Assembly: GCA_000697665.1 (NCBI GenBank)
Contig: KL197722.1
Coordinates: 531,012-595,011 of the forward strand
From: Jaapia argillacea MUCL 33604
Lineage: Eukaryota; Basidiomycota; Agaricomycetes; Jaapiales; Jaapiaceae
DNA: 64,000 bases
Reading direction: 5' to 3'
Part shown: one piece after another, positions 24,401-38,563 of the stretch
How the letters are laid out: the number at the start of each line of letters is the position of its first letter
How positions within the stretch are numbered: position 1 is the first letter of the stretch
Program-made: the position numbers and the translations under genes
Notes under the pieces: model-generated
What the model was told of the DNA's origin: nothing
The model's database searches: none
The model's input: only the letters and a program-made list of their open reading frames with translations

Positions 24401-26927
24401 TTCGTTTCGAAGGCAGTTTGCTGATGCTAAGCTCCAGCAAGACCATCCAGACGATTGCTTTGTTGGCACACTTGGCATGCGATCGCGGTATCTGGGGACC
24501 CCATCTGATCATCGTCCCTACCAGTGTTATCTTGAACTGGGAAATGGAGTTCAAGAAGTTCCTTCCCGGATTCAAAGTTCTTAGTTATCATGGAACTACC
24601 AAGCGACGTAAAGAACTCAGGCAAGGCTGGAACAACAAGTACCATTTCAATGTCTGTATCACGTCTTACACCCTCGCTAGCCGTGACGCGCATATCTTCA
24701 AGCGAAAGCCTTGGTATTACATGATACTGGATGAAGCCCATATGATCAAGAACTTCAAGTCCCAGCGGTGGAACATCCTCTTGATGTTTCGATCGTTTCG
24801 TCGATTGCTGCTCACTGGGACACCCTTGCAGAACAACCTAACAGAGTTGTGGGCTTTACTGCAATTTCTGATGTCGGGCACAAACTTTGCGAACGTGAAA
24901 GAGTTTGGAGAATGGTTTTCTAGTACGTTATCTTCGCTCCCACCCATTCGTTGAACTAAGTTCTCGACCAGATCCCCTCGAAAAGGCTATCGAGATGGGA
25001 TCCGTTTTGGATGACGAAACCCAGCAACGTGTATCCAAACTCCACACCGTTCTCAGACCCTATCTTCTTCGCCGTTTGAAGCGTGACGTGGAGAAGGAGT
25101 TGCCCAGCAAATACGAGCACCTTGTCCTTTGTCCTCTTTCTAAACGACAGCGCTTCCTCTACGACGAGTTTATGTCTCGACGGCAGACTCGGGATGATCT
25201 CCATTCTGGAGTCTACCAAAAGGTCGCCAACATCTTGATGCAACTTCGGAAGGTGTGCAATCACCCCGATCTTTTTGAGGTTCGGTCGATCGTGACATCC
25301 TTCGCGGTGCCTCGTTCAGTTGCTGCCGACTTTGAGATCAAAGATCTGCTTGTTCGTCGCCGAATGATGCAAGATGTCGACGAAGACTGTGTCGACCTTG
25401 ATTTCCTTGGTCTCCAGTTCATTAATCGTCAGAAAAAGTCCATCGTCGCTTCGATGGAGACTTGTCGCTTGGACGCTTCGTCCCGATTACCGTTCATTAC
25501 AGAGCTACCAGGCGAACCACCACCATACGATGCGCGGACCATCGATGGATTCAAAAGTTGGCGATCCTACCAATTGCGTGCAGCTACAATTGCGCGATGG
25601 TCACACTTTGCGTACCTCAACCGACTCCGCTGTGCTCAGTCGCCAATATACAGTCAGGAGCTCGTTTCGACCGTTGGCCAACTGTATAGTTCTCCGCTCT
25701 CCCCCACGGGACCAGATCACCAAGCCAAACATTTAGAAACCTCGAACTGCTTGTCTACTGCAGTATGTACATATGCGGCTCGCGCGCAGATAATGTCGGA
25801 CATCATCGACAGATTTGCTTTCGCCACACCCCCTGTGGTCGCACTGGACCTACCGCGCATTGCAATGGCTGGATGTGGTGACGTTACCAACTCTGTGGCT
25901 CTTAACGTTGAATTTGATGAAGTTCTTCACCGAGCCAGCGTCAAGCTACAGATAGCCTTTCCTGACCCCTCTTTGCTGCAATACGACTGCGGGAAGCTTC
26001 AACAATTGGACTTGCTTCTTAAGGAGAGGAAGGCGGGCGGGCATCGTATCCTTATCTTCACGCAGATGACAAAGATTTTGGACATTTTGGAGATCTTCCT
26101 CAGTTTCCACGGGTACTTGTACCTTCGACTGGATGGAGCCACCAAAATCGAAGACAGACAGTACATTACGGAAAGATTCAATGCCGATCCCAAGGTCTTC
26201 TGTTTCATATCATCCTCTCGGTCGGGAGGTGTTGGGATCAAGTATGTATTCCCCAAAAGTTGCCGACACACATTTTACTGAAGCCATCTACCACAGCCTC
26301 ACTGGCGCTGACACTGTCATATTCTACGACAGCGATTTCAATCCTCAAATGGATAGGCAATGTGAAGACAGGTTTGTTTCATCTCATCCCACTACTCAAC
26401 TTCACTTACCGATGACACCACTCCCCAGGGCTCATCGTATTGGTCAGATCCGCGACGTGCACATCTATCGATTCATCTCCCAGCATACGGTCGAAGAAGC
26501 TCTGCTACGCAAGGCCAACCAAAAACGTTCTCTGGATGACATCGTCATCCAGCAAGGGGAATTTGACTGGCGTTCGCTTTTTGGTGAAGATCAGCAAAGT
26601 GCGCTCACAAGGGCGATGGGGGAGTTTGAGGACCGAGAGGATGCTCATGCCGCTGCGGTTGCAGCGAGGGAAGAGATTGAGATGGTTGGTGCCGATGAGG
26701 TTGACTTTGGGGGTCCGGAAGGAGTGGAGGCAGTCAGTAGCATTGCGGTGCCTAGTCCTGCCGCAGAGCAAGAGGTGAATATTCACGGCGATGAAGTCGT
26801 GAATAACGAAATCGCTGCGCATGATGACTTAGAGGAGCACGACCAAGAGGATGGTGGGACGGCCGTTGACTATATGCTCTCATTCGTTCAATCCGATTGG
26901 GAGTTCTTCAAGGACTGGCGGTTATGA
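21492..26927 (+). CDS. SWR1: SWR1-type chromatin remodelling ATPase (about 1,670 aa)
   Basis: Swr1 is the motor of the SWR complex that exchanges H2A for H2A.Z in nucleosomes. Nine exons keep the frame: 21492-21710, 21759-21815, 21864-21899, 21955-23088, 23148-24385, 24438-24922, 24972-26241, 26297-26371 and 26429-26927. An HSA domain is visible around [19 protein letters not shown], followed by a long acidic stretch. The Snf2 ATPase has [49 protein letters not shown], then a long insertion, and [20 protein letters not shown] with [19 protein letters not shown]. Splicing at 24385/24438 completes the Walker lysine. The split between the ATPase lobes and the segment [20 protein letters not shown]-like ([18 protein letters not shown]) fit Swr1 more than Ino80. 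The C-terminus is acidic and ends EFFKDWRL. Confidence 0.93.
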
Positions 26928-27405
26928 TGTATCTATTGTTAGCTATATTTGTTCTTGCCACATCGTGTATCGCACTGAATCGACTGGACTTGGGAGTTTT
27001 GGTCCCAAACACATCTCCCCTCCATTCTCCGAACGAAAGGCCGATGTCGTCGACCACCTAAACGAAATCTTGCGCACCGCGACCTTCAGTGAGATCCCTT
27101 CTCAACTACTTAGCTCTTCCACTATTGTCACCAAAGAGTTGACCCGTGGCTCCATTCTGCCCCGCATTTATGCGAGACCAATCTCCACGCCTCGAATCTG
27201 ACCCTCTAGTGCCAATAACGGTCTCATAGTACTAGTGACGCCTCCCATCTCCCCTCCGTTGCTTCTTGCACCGGCCCATTAGGTGACTTCTTGGTATTTG
27301 GATCAGGCGATTTGACCTAAAAAAATTGCCCAATGCGATAATTGTTGTGATTGAAGTCTTGCGGTCCACACCCAAAGACGGCCTGTCGATCATCGATGGC
27401 GTACC
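26928..27405. other. Intergenic between convergent genes
   Basis: The stretch lies between the 3' ends of SWR1 and the Pkh-type kinase. No gene is supported. Confidence 0.5.
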
Positions 27406-29429
<2,024 letters not shown>

Positions 29430-30758
29430 CTCTTCCAACGGGATGCAAAATAACACTGACTTGTGGCTATAGTCTGAAAGGTTCTCCCATCTCGCTCGCC
29501 TCAGCTCAGCCGCCGCCCCCTTTCAGACCCAACCGAGCGTATCGAATTGGATTTGGAGAATTTCCAGGCTGTAGAACAAATGATTGGCTATTGATTACCG
29601 GATTTCGAACAAGAGACCGGTCACCTCGACGCGAACAGAGACTCTTCTGATCGTGGCGGTGATTGCCAACGTACCTCGAGGAGCAATAGCTCCGCCATTT
29701 GTTGCAGTCAGGCGTCGAGGATTTTGACATCGGGTGTCCTATTCTGCTCCGGTACGTTGGCCAGTCTGCATCCCGTCGACTACCTCCACCACGAAGGTTC
29801 CGCAACTGAATTCCTGTTGTACGTTACGGGAGAACGATGAGAATTTTGTTGTCCTTGTTATGGCATCGACGAGGGCAAAACTTTGGACTATCACGATCCG
29901 CCGAGCTTCCCTCTCCTCAGGATCCAGCCTAAATTCAACACTTTCGAAAGCCTTATGGTCGATCATGGACAGGATAATCAAACCTAATTTTCGTCGTCGT
30001 TTGTTACGCCTTCGATAACTGTCATCTTGCTGCATAGGTTTGAATGATCTTTGAAGGAACCTTCACGGACACGATGGATTCCGAAGCACCCTCTTGCCCT
30101 TCGGATCCAGTAAGCGGTCATCGGTCATCGGCAAGATCTTTGACATTCCTGGGGCTCCTACATCGTGGCTGACATCCAAACTCAAATGGCCTATCATCTT
30201 CCCCTCGGGTTCCCACCAATCCAACAATTTCTCATGCTAGACCAGGGCTTTATTGACGCCTTTGCTTGCAGCTGACGCCATCTATGGCTGGTCCATTGCA
30301 GGGAGTACCCTCACGATGCAACTCACGGCAGAACAGGTGTTCTTTACCAAGGCTTCTACCAACCATCGCCAATCGAGGTGAAAGACTATCTGACTTTTTC
30401 CTTGTAAGGACGCGGCCGCCGTTTCGTTCTTGATAGACTTGCTATCCCTCCACATTCGTGAAGCCTCGATGGCGCACAACTCCCGACTGCCTCCTTTTCC
30501 TTTCCGAATTTGCAAGGCTGAGTTTCTATTTACCTTTACGTGTCCCAGCCCGTCATAAAGTATTGAGTTTTGTCGGTAAGCCCTCCAATCTGTGGGGTCC
30601 GTCATTTCCCTGCTTTTCCATTGGTGTCTTCTCACCAGCTAATCACGAGCAGCGATCCACCCTCGTACACCAAACGACGATACCTACAAACAAGGTGCTT
30701 ATACCCCGCCACCTGTTCGTCCCAGAGCGCATCAATCACAGTTTCGCGGTGTTGAGAA
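29430..30758. other. Divergent intergenic region, 1.3 kb
   Basis: The region holds the promoters of the Pkh-type kinase (minus) and the DUF6533 gene (plus). Open frames on both strands at 29734-30035 (minus: KRRRKLGLIILSMIDHKAFE) are protein-like, but no splice model or family could be supported. GGTCATCGGTCATCGGCAAG is a short direct repeat near 30117. Confidence 0.4.
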
Positions 30759-32141
30759 ATGGCGAATTCGCCGCCGGTGGTTTACAGCTCCAGTACGCGG
30801 TCTCATTTGCTGTCACCATTCCATCATCTGATATGATGGTGCCTTCGCCAAGTCGGGTCTTTGACCTTCCTTGCATGGGATGTGATAGTCACTTTCGACG
30901 ATGAGGTTGAGTTCATCTGGCAGTGAGTGTCATCGCTGAAGAAATATACACCAGCTCCTCACCTGCCTGTATCAACCCAGGCAGCCCTGGAGGTCTCCAA
31001 CGAAGTGGCTCTTCCTGTTTTCGAGACATTCATCCATCATTGCCCAGATGTAGGCCTTTATCTTTCTTCTTCTTTGCCGACCCACTAATCCATACCCAAG
31101 ATTCTTTTTGCTCCGATCCCTTGGGTACTTTGGTCTCAACATACCGCCTGAATCATGTCCGTTGTGGTTCACTCTGCAAAGTGTCGTGACGCAGATCATT
31201 ATTGCTTCTGTGGAGACGATCCTTGCTATGAGGGGTCTGTGATCCACGCCGCTTGCTCCGAGTACACCCCAATCTAATCATGATTTACGATAGTTTATGC
31301 ACTTCACAATAGAAGTCCCAAGATCCACAGACTGCTTGTGGGACTTTCTGGTATCGAATTGGTGGTGGTCATCCTGACTTTCGCCATATTCATCCCACAA
31401 TTCGACTGGTTCCCGACTTGCGTCCCATTTCCCTCATATCAAAGCTTGACCTTTCTGCACATCATGACGTAAGTATCTTCCTTGTCTTTTGCGTTATCGC
31501 GGGTCGTTGACCACAGCATCGAAGCGCCTCCAACTTGTTTATACAAACTTCTATTATCGTTCTTACCTTGGCCAAGACCTTCATGGGTTGGAGAAGTCGA
31601 GGGAGAATACCCATTCTAGCTGTCTTGACCCGCGACGGTCTATGGGCATTCCTCCTCGTGTCTTGTGCGTGGCTATCCATCCTCTGCATTTCCCCATCAG
31701 AACGTGAGCTCTCGCCGCTACGTAGTCTTGTTGGCGTTCAACGGCGCTTTCTATGTCGTCATTGGCCCTGTGTTTCGTTCGTTTATCTACACGTAAGAAG
31801 ATTCCTCTTATGAATTGTGAGCAGCCTCTATGATGGCTGAGCTCATCATTTCCGTTTTCAAGGTGGTTCCTGAGCGCCCTGTCCTTTTCGGTGAGCTTCA
31901 ACTCTCCCACTCGTCATCCTCTGTCTGATTCGTTGCATTGATTTAGGGTGGTCGGCTGGTCCTGAACTTATACAAGCTGGGACCAAGAAAGCCTCCGGGG
32001 GTTAGTAGTAGCACGCCCGCCTTAACAACTGAGATTGAGGCAATAACAGCAGAGTTGTACGAGCTGCCGACTTTGGTTCACGAGACTGAGGAAGCACCAC
32101 TATCGCCTGTGGCAGGTCCTTCATCTCGGCGACTTTCCTAG
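30759..32141 (+). CDS. DUF6533 multi-pass membrane protein
   Basis: The start at 30759 gives MANSPPVVYSS in a 34-base exon, joined to IGSLTFLAWDVIVTFDDEVE-FIWQ (exon from 30853), which is the DUF6533 signature (W-D-h-h-h-T-F-D-D-E-h-x-h-h-W). The third exon reads PWRSPTKWLFLFSRHSSI, and later exons encode further helices: FTLQSVVTQIIIASVETI, LLVGLSGIELVVVILTFAI and, near 31550, IVLTLAKTFMGWRSR. The C-terminal tail is cytosolic-looking (ITAELYELPTLVHETEEA) and ends SRRLS at 32141. Six or seven TM helices are likely. The family is common and expanded in Agaricomycetes, and its function is unknown. Confidence 0.82.
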
Positions 32142-33389
32142 CATATCACGGGAGTTATGGAAGATAGAGTAGAACGTTTCCAGATGTTCTGGATTGTGAA
32201 CCTAAACTGCAAGAGACGGGGAGACAGCAGCTGCTACCATGACTTATTGTCATTCAATGCTATCGCCTGTGTGCTCTGCTCGTTCAAGGGCCACGATTTG
32301 ACCAGATATGGTCATTAAGAACTTCGAACTTGTACAATCAATCATCTTGGGGGCATTTAGGATCGTGATTTCTTGTCCCTCGCGAAAGGGGCTGATTAGA
32401 GTATCGCATTTGTTGGTAGGAAGTCGAGGTTGCGTAACTGCTAATGGTCACCCACTCGTGAACAGAAAGAGCATCCAGTGAATGAGGTCGGTTCAGGGCT
32501 ATCGAATGATGCAACAGATTGGGAATTTCTTCCGATCACCACAAAGGTGCGATGAACGGAGAGAATCCTCAGGCGAGGTATCGATTAAACGCGTTGACGT
32601 TGCGTTGCTTGGCGACAGACCTGACCCTGACCATCAGAACAATTGAATACGAGGCCAGGAAGAAGTGACCACGTACGCAAAGCAAGTTGTTCAGGCAGTA
32701 TCCTTCTTATGAAGACTTGGGCTGAAACCCTCGAAGAGCTGATTGAGCAGCTTCTGCCAATGCCACCTCATTTTTCTCCTCCTGCGGATATTATGAGACT
32801 CAGCACCCGGCGGGACGGTTCTTACGCACGATACTATTCTGTGTCTGCACAACAGCAGCCTCCGCCTCCCTTTGCTCAATTAACTTGAGGGCGGCGGTCC
32901 GGTCAGTACTTGGAAATGACGAAGAAGGTGGGTCAAATCACCTCTAAAATTGAAAGAAAATTCTGTCAGAAAACATATAAATTGGCTCCCTGAGAATTGA
33001 CGCGATCCCCACCTCTACCCCTCCGTAATGTGTCCTGATGCACGGAATATGCTGCAATCATGCCGTAGGCTGACAGCCCCACACATCCGAGCACCACTCC
33101 TCGATGCGCTAGGTCCCAGATTGGAGCACGAAAGAAAGACATGAGCAGAGATGAGCCGGGGAATGTCGATGGACGTGACAGAACCAGGCGGATTAGACAA
33201 GCACAACGCGGCGCTGAACCTAGTTCTCTCCACTCACGACATTTTCGTAATTTGTCAAATCTCTTGGCTTCCTGCTACCGTATGGCATACCCACATTCGT
33301 GGGCACCTGATCTATGACGATCCAACAGTCTAAGGCTCGAGGAACTTATATGAATCCCTGATTCCTCGAGTGATGAGGTTGACTCCACG
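32142..33389. other. Intergenic, 1.25 kb
   Basis: The stretch lies upstream of the secreted glycosidase gene. A TATA-like ACTTATATGAA lies about 45 bases before its ATG. The open frames at 32643-33333 show no family signal. Confidence 0.45.
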
Positions 33390-36301
33390 ATGTGGTCTGT
33401 CGTGGCTCTACTGCTTTTCTGTAATCTCTGGCTGGCTTGTCGAGCACAGAATGTCTCCAGCCTCAACTTTTATGTCTCTAGCGGAGGCAATGACAATTAT
33501 TTCCTTCGGGACAATCTCACGACCGCTCAGATCCTTTTGACGAGCACGAACACGACAGTTGGTGGCCCCCGACGCTTTGTGGCGGCGCTCCCTGCAGGCA
33601 ACTCAGGAGCCTTGGTGTATTTCTTGCCTTCAAGCCCGGTGAATAGCTCCTCGACGACTGGCGCCTCTCAAAACACCACTCTTACGGTTGGCATGATTAA
33701 TGGAACCATGAAGGGGGTCACTGAGGATTATGACAATGTTGGTGTCCAAGCTGACCTGACCTTTAATGAAAACGCAACTCTTGGTGTCACTATCATCGGA
33801 GCTGTACGAGCTATGCGTGGTACGTCACCCTAATATGATATCTTCGTCCACAGATACATCTTACTGCTCGCAGATTACGTCGAAGGTTCAGGGACAATGC
33901 ATGAAATCTTCAATTACACTCTGTACTCATACAATACGACCAATATTCGCTTACATCGCCAATATATCAACACGACCAATTCAAGTTCTTCGATCTACAA
34001 AGGCGCCGACTTGTATCTCATTGCTGGGAGCGGGACCAAATTTTCCGTTACTCCAGGCAATAACGGCACGTACACCCCTCCGACAATCGATATCCTCGTC
34101 CCTTCAGGTTCCCAGAACGGCACCGTAAGGGTGAAGGTCGTCACCAACGAGACCAGCTTGGCCGGATTGAACCCTCAGAGCTTGTTCCTAAACCAGAGCT
34201 CCGGAAGTACACCCGGTATTCAGTTGGCCTTGAATGGTCTTGCTGATGGAAGTAACCCAGTTGCCGATCAGGTTCGACCCTGATTATCCGTTACATTGTC
34301 CCCATATTTTTCGACTGATGAGGGCCGTGCACAGGTGTCTTTCCTAACTTACTCCAATAAATTTACTGCAGGAGGGTGGCGCTTCTTGACCGTAAGAAAC
34401 CAATCTGCTGCTATGCTATCACCTTTGACTTACCTCCCCGATATGTAGTATTTTGGACGAGACTCCCTGATTGCTCTGCGACTTCTCATGCCAACTCTGA
34501 CTTCCGAGGCCATCGAAGCAGCACTTGGCGCTGTGATTGAGCGAGCAAACTCGACCGGCGCACTTTGTCACGAAGAAACAATAGGTTCGCTTTGCCCTGC
34601 CATATGATGGTGATCCGTATTGACGTTCGTCTGTAGGGGATTATGCTTCCTTCGTCAGTCATCATCGATTCCACGACGTTCGCTGTGGTATTCTGACGGT
34701 CGTTTCCGATATCATAGGTAAATATGGGTAATAACATGAGCTACCTAGGCAACCAGCCATATTACGACTACAAGGTACCCCTCTCTTCACCTTGATTTCA
34801 AACTCTTTCTAACAGTAATTGTCTTAGATGATTGACACTGGTACGGGCCTCGTTCAAGATCATCGCTGCCATCTTAACTGCGATTTCAGATCTGTACCTC
34901 CTACCCGCATTGAGCCACTATTTCCTCGAGCTCCCTCAAGGAAAAGGCCGCGCTGCCCAATTCTTGGCTCGTAATGCAACCCTCCAAAACGGCACATACG
35001 GCCAAATTCTCAACAGGTTCGTAACCTATTATGTCAGGCTCACTATCACCGTCCTCATCTTCGCAACTCAGGACAATCGAGTATAACTTCGCCCGCTCGC
35101 TTCCTTTCTATGTCAACTCTACTCCACAAAATCTGCTTGCTTTTCGCCCTGGTCAGCCTGTTGGTAACTGGAGAGACAGCAACGAGGGGACTGGTTATGG
35201 TCCAGTTCCATTCGATGTCAACACCGCCTTGGTACCGGCGTCGTTGCGAGCGACCGATGCACTGGCCCAGGCGGGGATCATCCCAACGGTAACCTCTTGG
35301 CCTGGCGGGAATATATCTGATGTTGCAGCGGTTTGGGAGCGAGAGGCACCTGTGCTTTTCGAGGTTACAATCGATTCGTCCACTGCTCAGGCTCGACTCC
35401 AAAATTTTGTGAAGGCGGCGAATTTGAGCACTTCCTTGTTGTCTCAAAACTCGACTACTTCGTCTGGAAACGTATCATTCTACGCGCTATCACTGATGGC
35501 GGATGGATCGCCTGTTGAGGTCAGCTGCAGATTCTTCACAATCTTCGTAACGTCGTTCCTGACCTGCCACAAAGGTCCTCAATTCTGATCTCTCATTCAA
35601 TTTACTCTACGGGACCAATGTTTCCCAAGAGTTCTTGCAACACGTCGTTGACGCTTTACAGCCCTACCCTCGAGGTACAGTTTCTCCCAATTATCCCTCC
35701 TCAGCGCAGGTAGGTTGACTTTAGTTATCATCCAGGCTTGTTGACGAATATTGGTATGCTGGTCGCGAACCCGGCATACGACTCCAACACCACAAATATT
35801 GAAGTTCTGAACCGAGCAGCGTATCATGGCACTGTCGTCTGGTTGGTTACTCAGACCGCTTCCTCCTATACAACTCACTCATATTACGCGTAGGTCTTTC
35901 CAGCAGGGTTTGATGGCTGGAGGCCTCCTGCGTCAGCTAGGATTCTGCTCTCCGATCACGACAGTTGACATCAACCCTCCACCTCAACCTCCTCCATCTT
36001 GGTGCTCTAACACAACGTTTGTGCAAGCCCTCCGTGACGCGCAAATGCGTCTATGGACATCCATCAATGGTGCAAAGAGTCGTGAGCTCTTTCTTCGCTT
36101 CGTATGCGTAAGTTCTATCTTCACACAACTGCTTTCACAGAGATCTATTCTGAAGTATGGTCATACTCCTTCAACAACGCGACGAACGACTTTTCCGTTG
36201 CTGATCTGGGTAGCTTGTCGCCAGAAGGAACTGAGTCGGATGCGATTCAACTGTGGTCTTACGGATTCCTAGGGATTCTGGATCCTTACACAATTCCCTG
36301 A
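33390..36301 (+). CDS. Secreted six-hairpin glycosidase (glycogen-debranching-like)
   Basis: A signal peptide (MWSVVALLLFCNLWLACRAQ) and many N-x-S/T sites show a secreted glycoprotein. The first half is beta-rich, with FYVSSGGNDNYFLRDNL near the mature start. The second half looks like an (alpha/alpha)6 catalytic domain: YFGRDSLIALRLLMP, CHEETIGDYASFVNMGNN, GNQPYYDYKMIDTDLYLLPA, GNWRDSNEGTGYGPVPFDVN, YHGTVVWSWQQGLMAGGLL and, at the C-terminus, QLWSYGFLGILDPYTIP. The FGRDSL and HEETIGDY motifs resemble amylo-alpha-1,6-glucosidase-type enzymes; the candidate acids are in those motifs and in WRDSNEG. About ten introns were followed, including three in 34580-34890 that restore the frame. The substrate is unknown and the GH family number is not assigned. 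Confidence 0.75.
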
Positions 36302-36574
36302 TACTTCACCGAGCGAAGTAATTGTACTAAAAAGATAACCTACTCCATGCACTCGCTGTTTGATCGACTTGCCACTGCGCCAGTCAAACGCTAACAATCA
36401 ATGCACGCGACACCATTCTGCCCCGACGTTATATCAGAACGATTGTAATTGCGTCGACAAACTAGTATTACAAAGAAGAGACAGGCAGGTAACTAAATCG
36501 GCAGGTATGCAATAAACTAAATCATGCAAGTGTATCCTCCACCAATGCAAGACGTGAACGACCAGATAAATTCC

Positions 36575-38271
36575 TCATGCAGTAGTAGCGTTGTTGAAGA
36601 TCAGGATGTTGACAGTCTGAGCAGGTAACTCTGCCAGTACATCCTTGGTGCCGAGGGCAATCAAAGCCTTCTTCAACTGCAGGGGAGTCAAAGTCTGGGG
36701 ACCATCGGGGATGGGTGCGACGGCATCAACCAACTCGGGAGTGGGGAGGAAGGCGGCGACCCAGCTGGGGAGGGATGAGCGAGCGATGGCGTAGATTGAC
36801 GAGAATCCGGCAGATGAGAACTGGGTCTGGAGGGAGGCAGGAACCATGTCCTCCGAGATGAAGGGGCTGAAGGTGGTGGTACCGTAGATGGAAAGGAGGT
36901 AGGCGAGCATGCCAGCGGTGTGGGGGGAAGCCATAGAGGTACCGGACATGGTGGTTACGGCAGTCTTGCTACCAATATAAGTAGACAGAATGTTCAAACC
37001 TGATATCATAGGTGTGTCAGGGCAATGGAGTAGATATAGAAATTTGGAACGTACCAGGGGCAAAGATGTCGACGCAAGCACCGTGGTTGGAGAAGTAGGC
37101 CCTCTCATCACCAAGAGTGGATGCACCAACAGTGACGGCCTTCTCAGCAGCAGCGGGAGAGTATTGGCACGCATCACGGTTGTCATTACCTGTCAGGGTT
37201 TTCGTTAGCAAGCCTCAAAAGCACACTTGGCAGTACAAACTCACCAGCAGCGACGGCGAAGTGCATTCCCAAGTCGACAGCCTTGTTGACAGCATCATCC
37301 AAAGCACGAGACTTGCCACCACCAAGACTCATGTTTGCGACGGAACCCTTATGCTTGGTCTTCCCGGTCGCCTTGAACTCGGCACGAGCAGCGGCATCCT
37401 TCTTAGCAGCCTCCTGAGCAGCCCAAACAACTCCACCGACGACATCCGACATGGTACCACTACCATTCGAACCAAGCACCTTGACGGCAATGACGTTGGC
37501 ACCCTTGGCGACACCATACTTGCGAGAAGCAATGGTACCAGCACAGTGAGTTCCATGACCGTTGCCATCCTCATCGACATCGTTCTGAGGGATGGTCTTT
37601 CCCCAGAAAGCACGACCTTGGAATTCTTCGTGGTTGACGTTGATACCAGTATCGACAACGTAGACGTCGACACCCTCGCCACCGCTGGGGTCAAAGACAT
37701 ACTTCGTAAATGTGCCGAAAGTCAACTTGGCACGGTGACTGACTCGTGCGAGTCCCTATTTCAATGACACGTCAGCACGTGAAACCTCGCTGCTGCGGAT
37801 CGCGGAAAATATACGAACCCAAGGTGCGCTCTTCTGAGTCTCCATCTTCTCCCCGACTGGCCCAATGTCCATCGTCCGTACTACCTGATCCAGCTCGACG
37901 TACGCCACCTCCGGCATGCCCCTAATGGCCTCAACAGTCGCCTCTGAGAACTTCCCAGCATATCCCTTGATGTGCCCATCATAGACATGGCTCAACCCCG
38001 ACTCCCCACCAACAAGCAACGGGTCATTCGCATGCGCGCTCTGCAAGAAGTTCAAATGATTCTGCATCAACGCCGAAGGCAAATCGTGCTTCATCATCAC
38101 AATGTACGAATTGTTAATGGTCCCGTGAGGGTGGAACGACTGCATCAGGGGCGCAGGGACAAACGACGCGCGGTCGCGGGAAGTGTCATAGTGAGACGTT
38201 GATAGTGGTGAGGCATACCCTGTTGAGGCCAGGGATACAGCCAAGATGGTCAAGGAGAGGATGGAAGGCAT
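36575..38271 (-). CDS. Secreted subtilisin-like serine protease (proteinase K/cerevisin type)
   Basis: This is an S8 endopeptidase with a signal peptide (MPSILSLTILAVSLASTGYA) and an I9-type inhibitor propeptide (NNSYIVMMKHDLPSALMQNH to PEVAYVELDQVV). The mature enzyme begins near SAPWGLARVSHRAKL, joined across a GTTCGT...AATAG intron. The catalytic triad is visible: Asp in YVVDTGINVNHEEF, His in DGNGHGTHCAGTI and Ser in TMSGTSMASPHTAG. The oxyanion-hole Asn is in AVAAGNDNRDACQYSP, across another intron. An extension of about 100 residues after the catalytic Ser includes FLPTPELVDAVAPIPDGPQ. It is probably secreted or vacuolar. Confidence 0.92.
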
Positions 38272-38563
38272 GGTGGTGGGGAGATAGGACGAAGTTGAGT
38301 TCGCGCCGGGAGATGATAACGCGTGTCCGGTTTGGTCTTATTTGTCTCCTGTGGCGTGGCGGAACGGACCATCGCCTGAGGCTGACGGAAACGTGAAAGG
38401 GGGGACAGCCTGGGATGATCATCGTCATGGCATTGCCAAACCCCAACAACTCGCGTGCACTGAACGTTCTGGGGTAGAAGGGGACACGATGCGTTCACAG
38501 CAGAATTATCTATTACACATGCGATGAAAATGGGATACAGTGATCTATGTGCAGTCAGGGCAG

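Noticed and set aside
29739-30035. Minus-strand frame with KRRRKLGLIILSMIDHKAFE as a gene
   Set aside because: It is only 98 codons long, no homologue is recalled, and the opposite strand is equally open.
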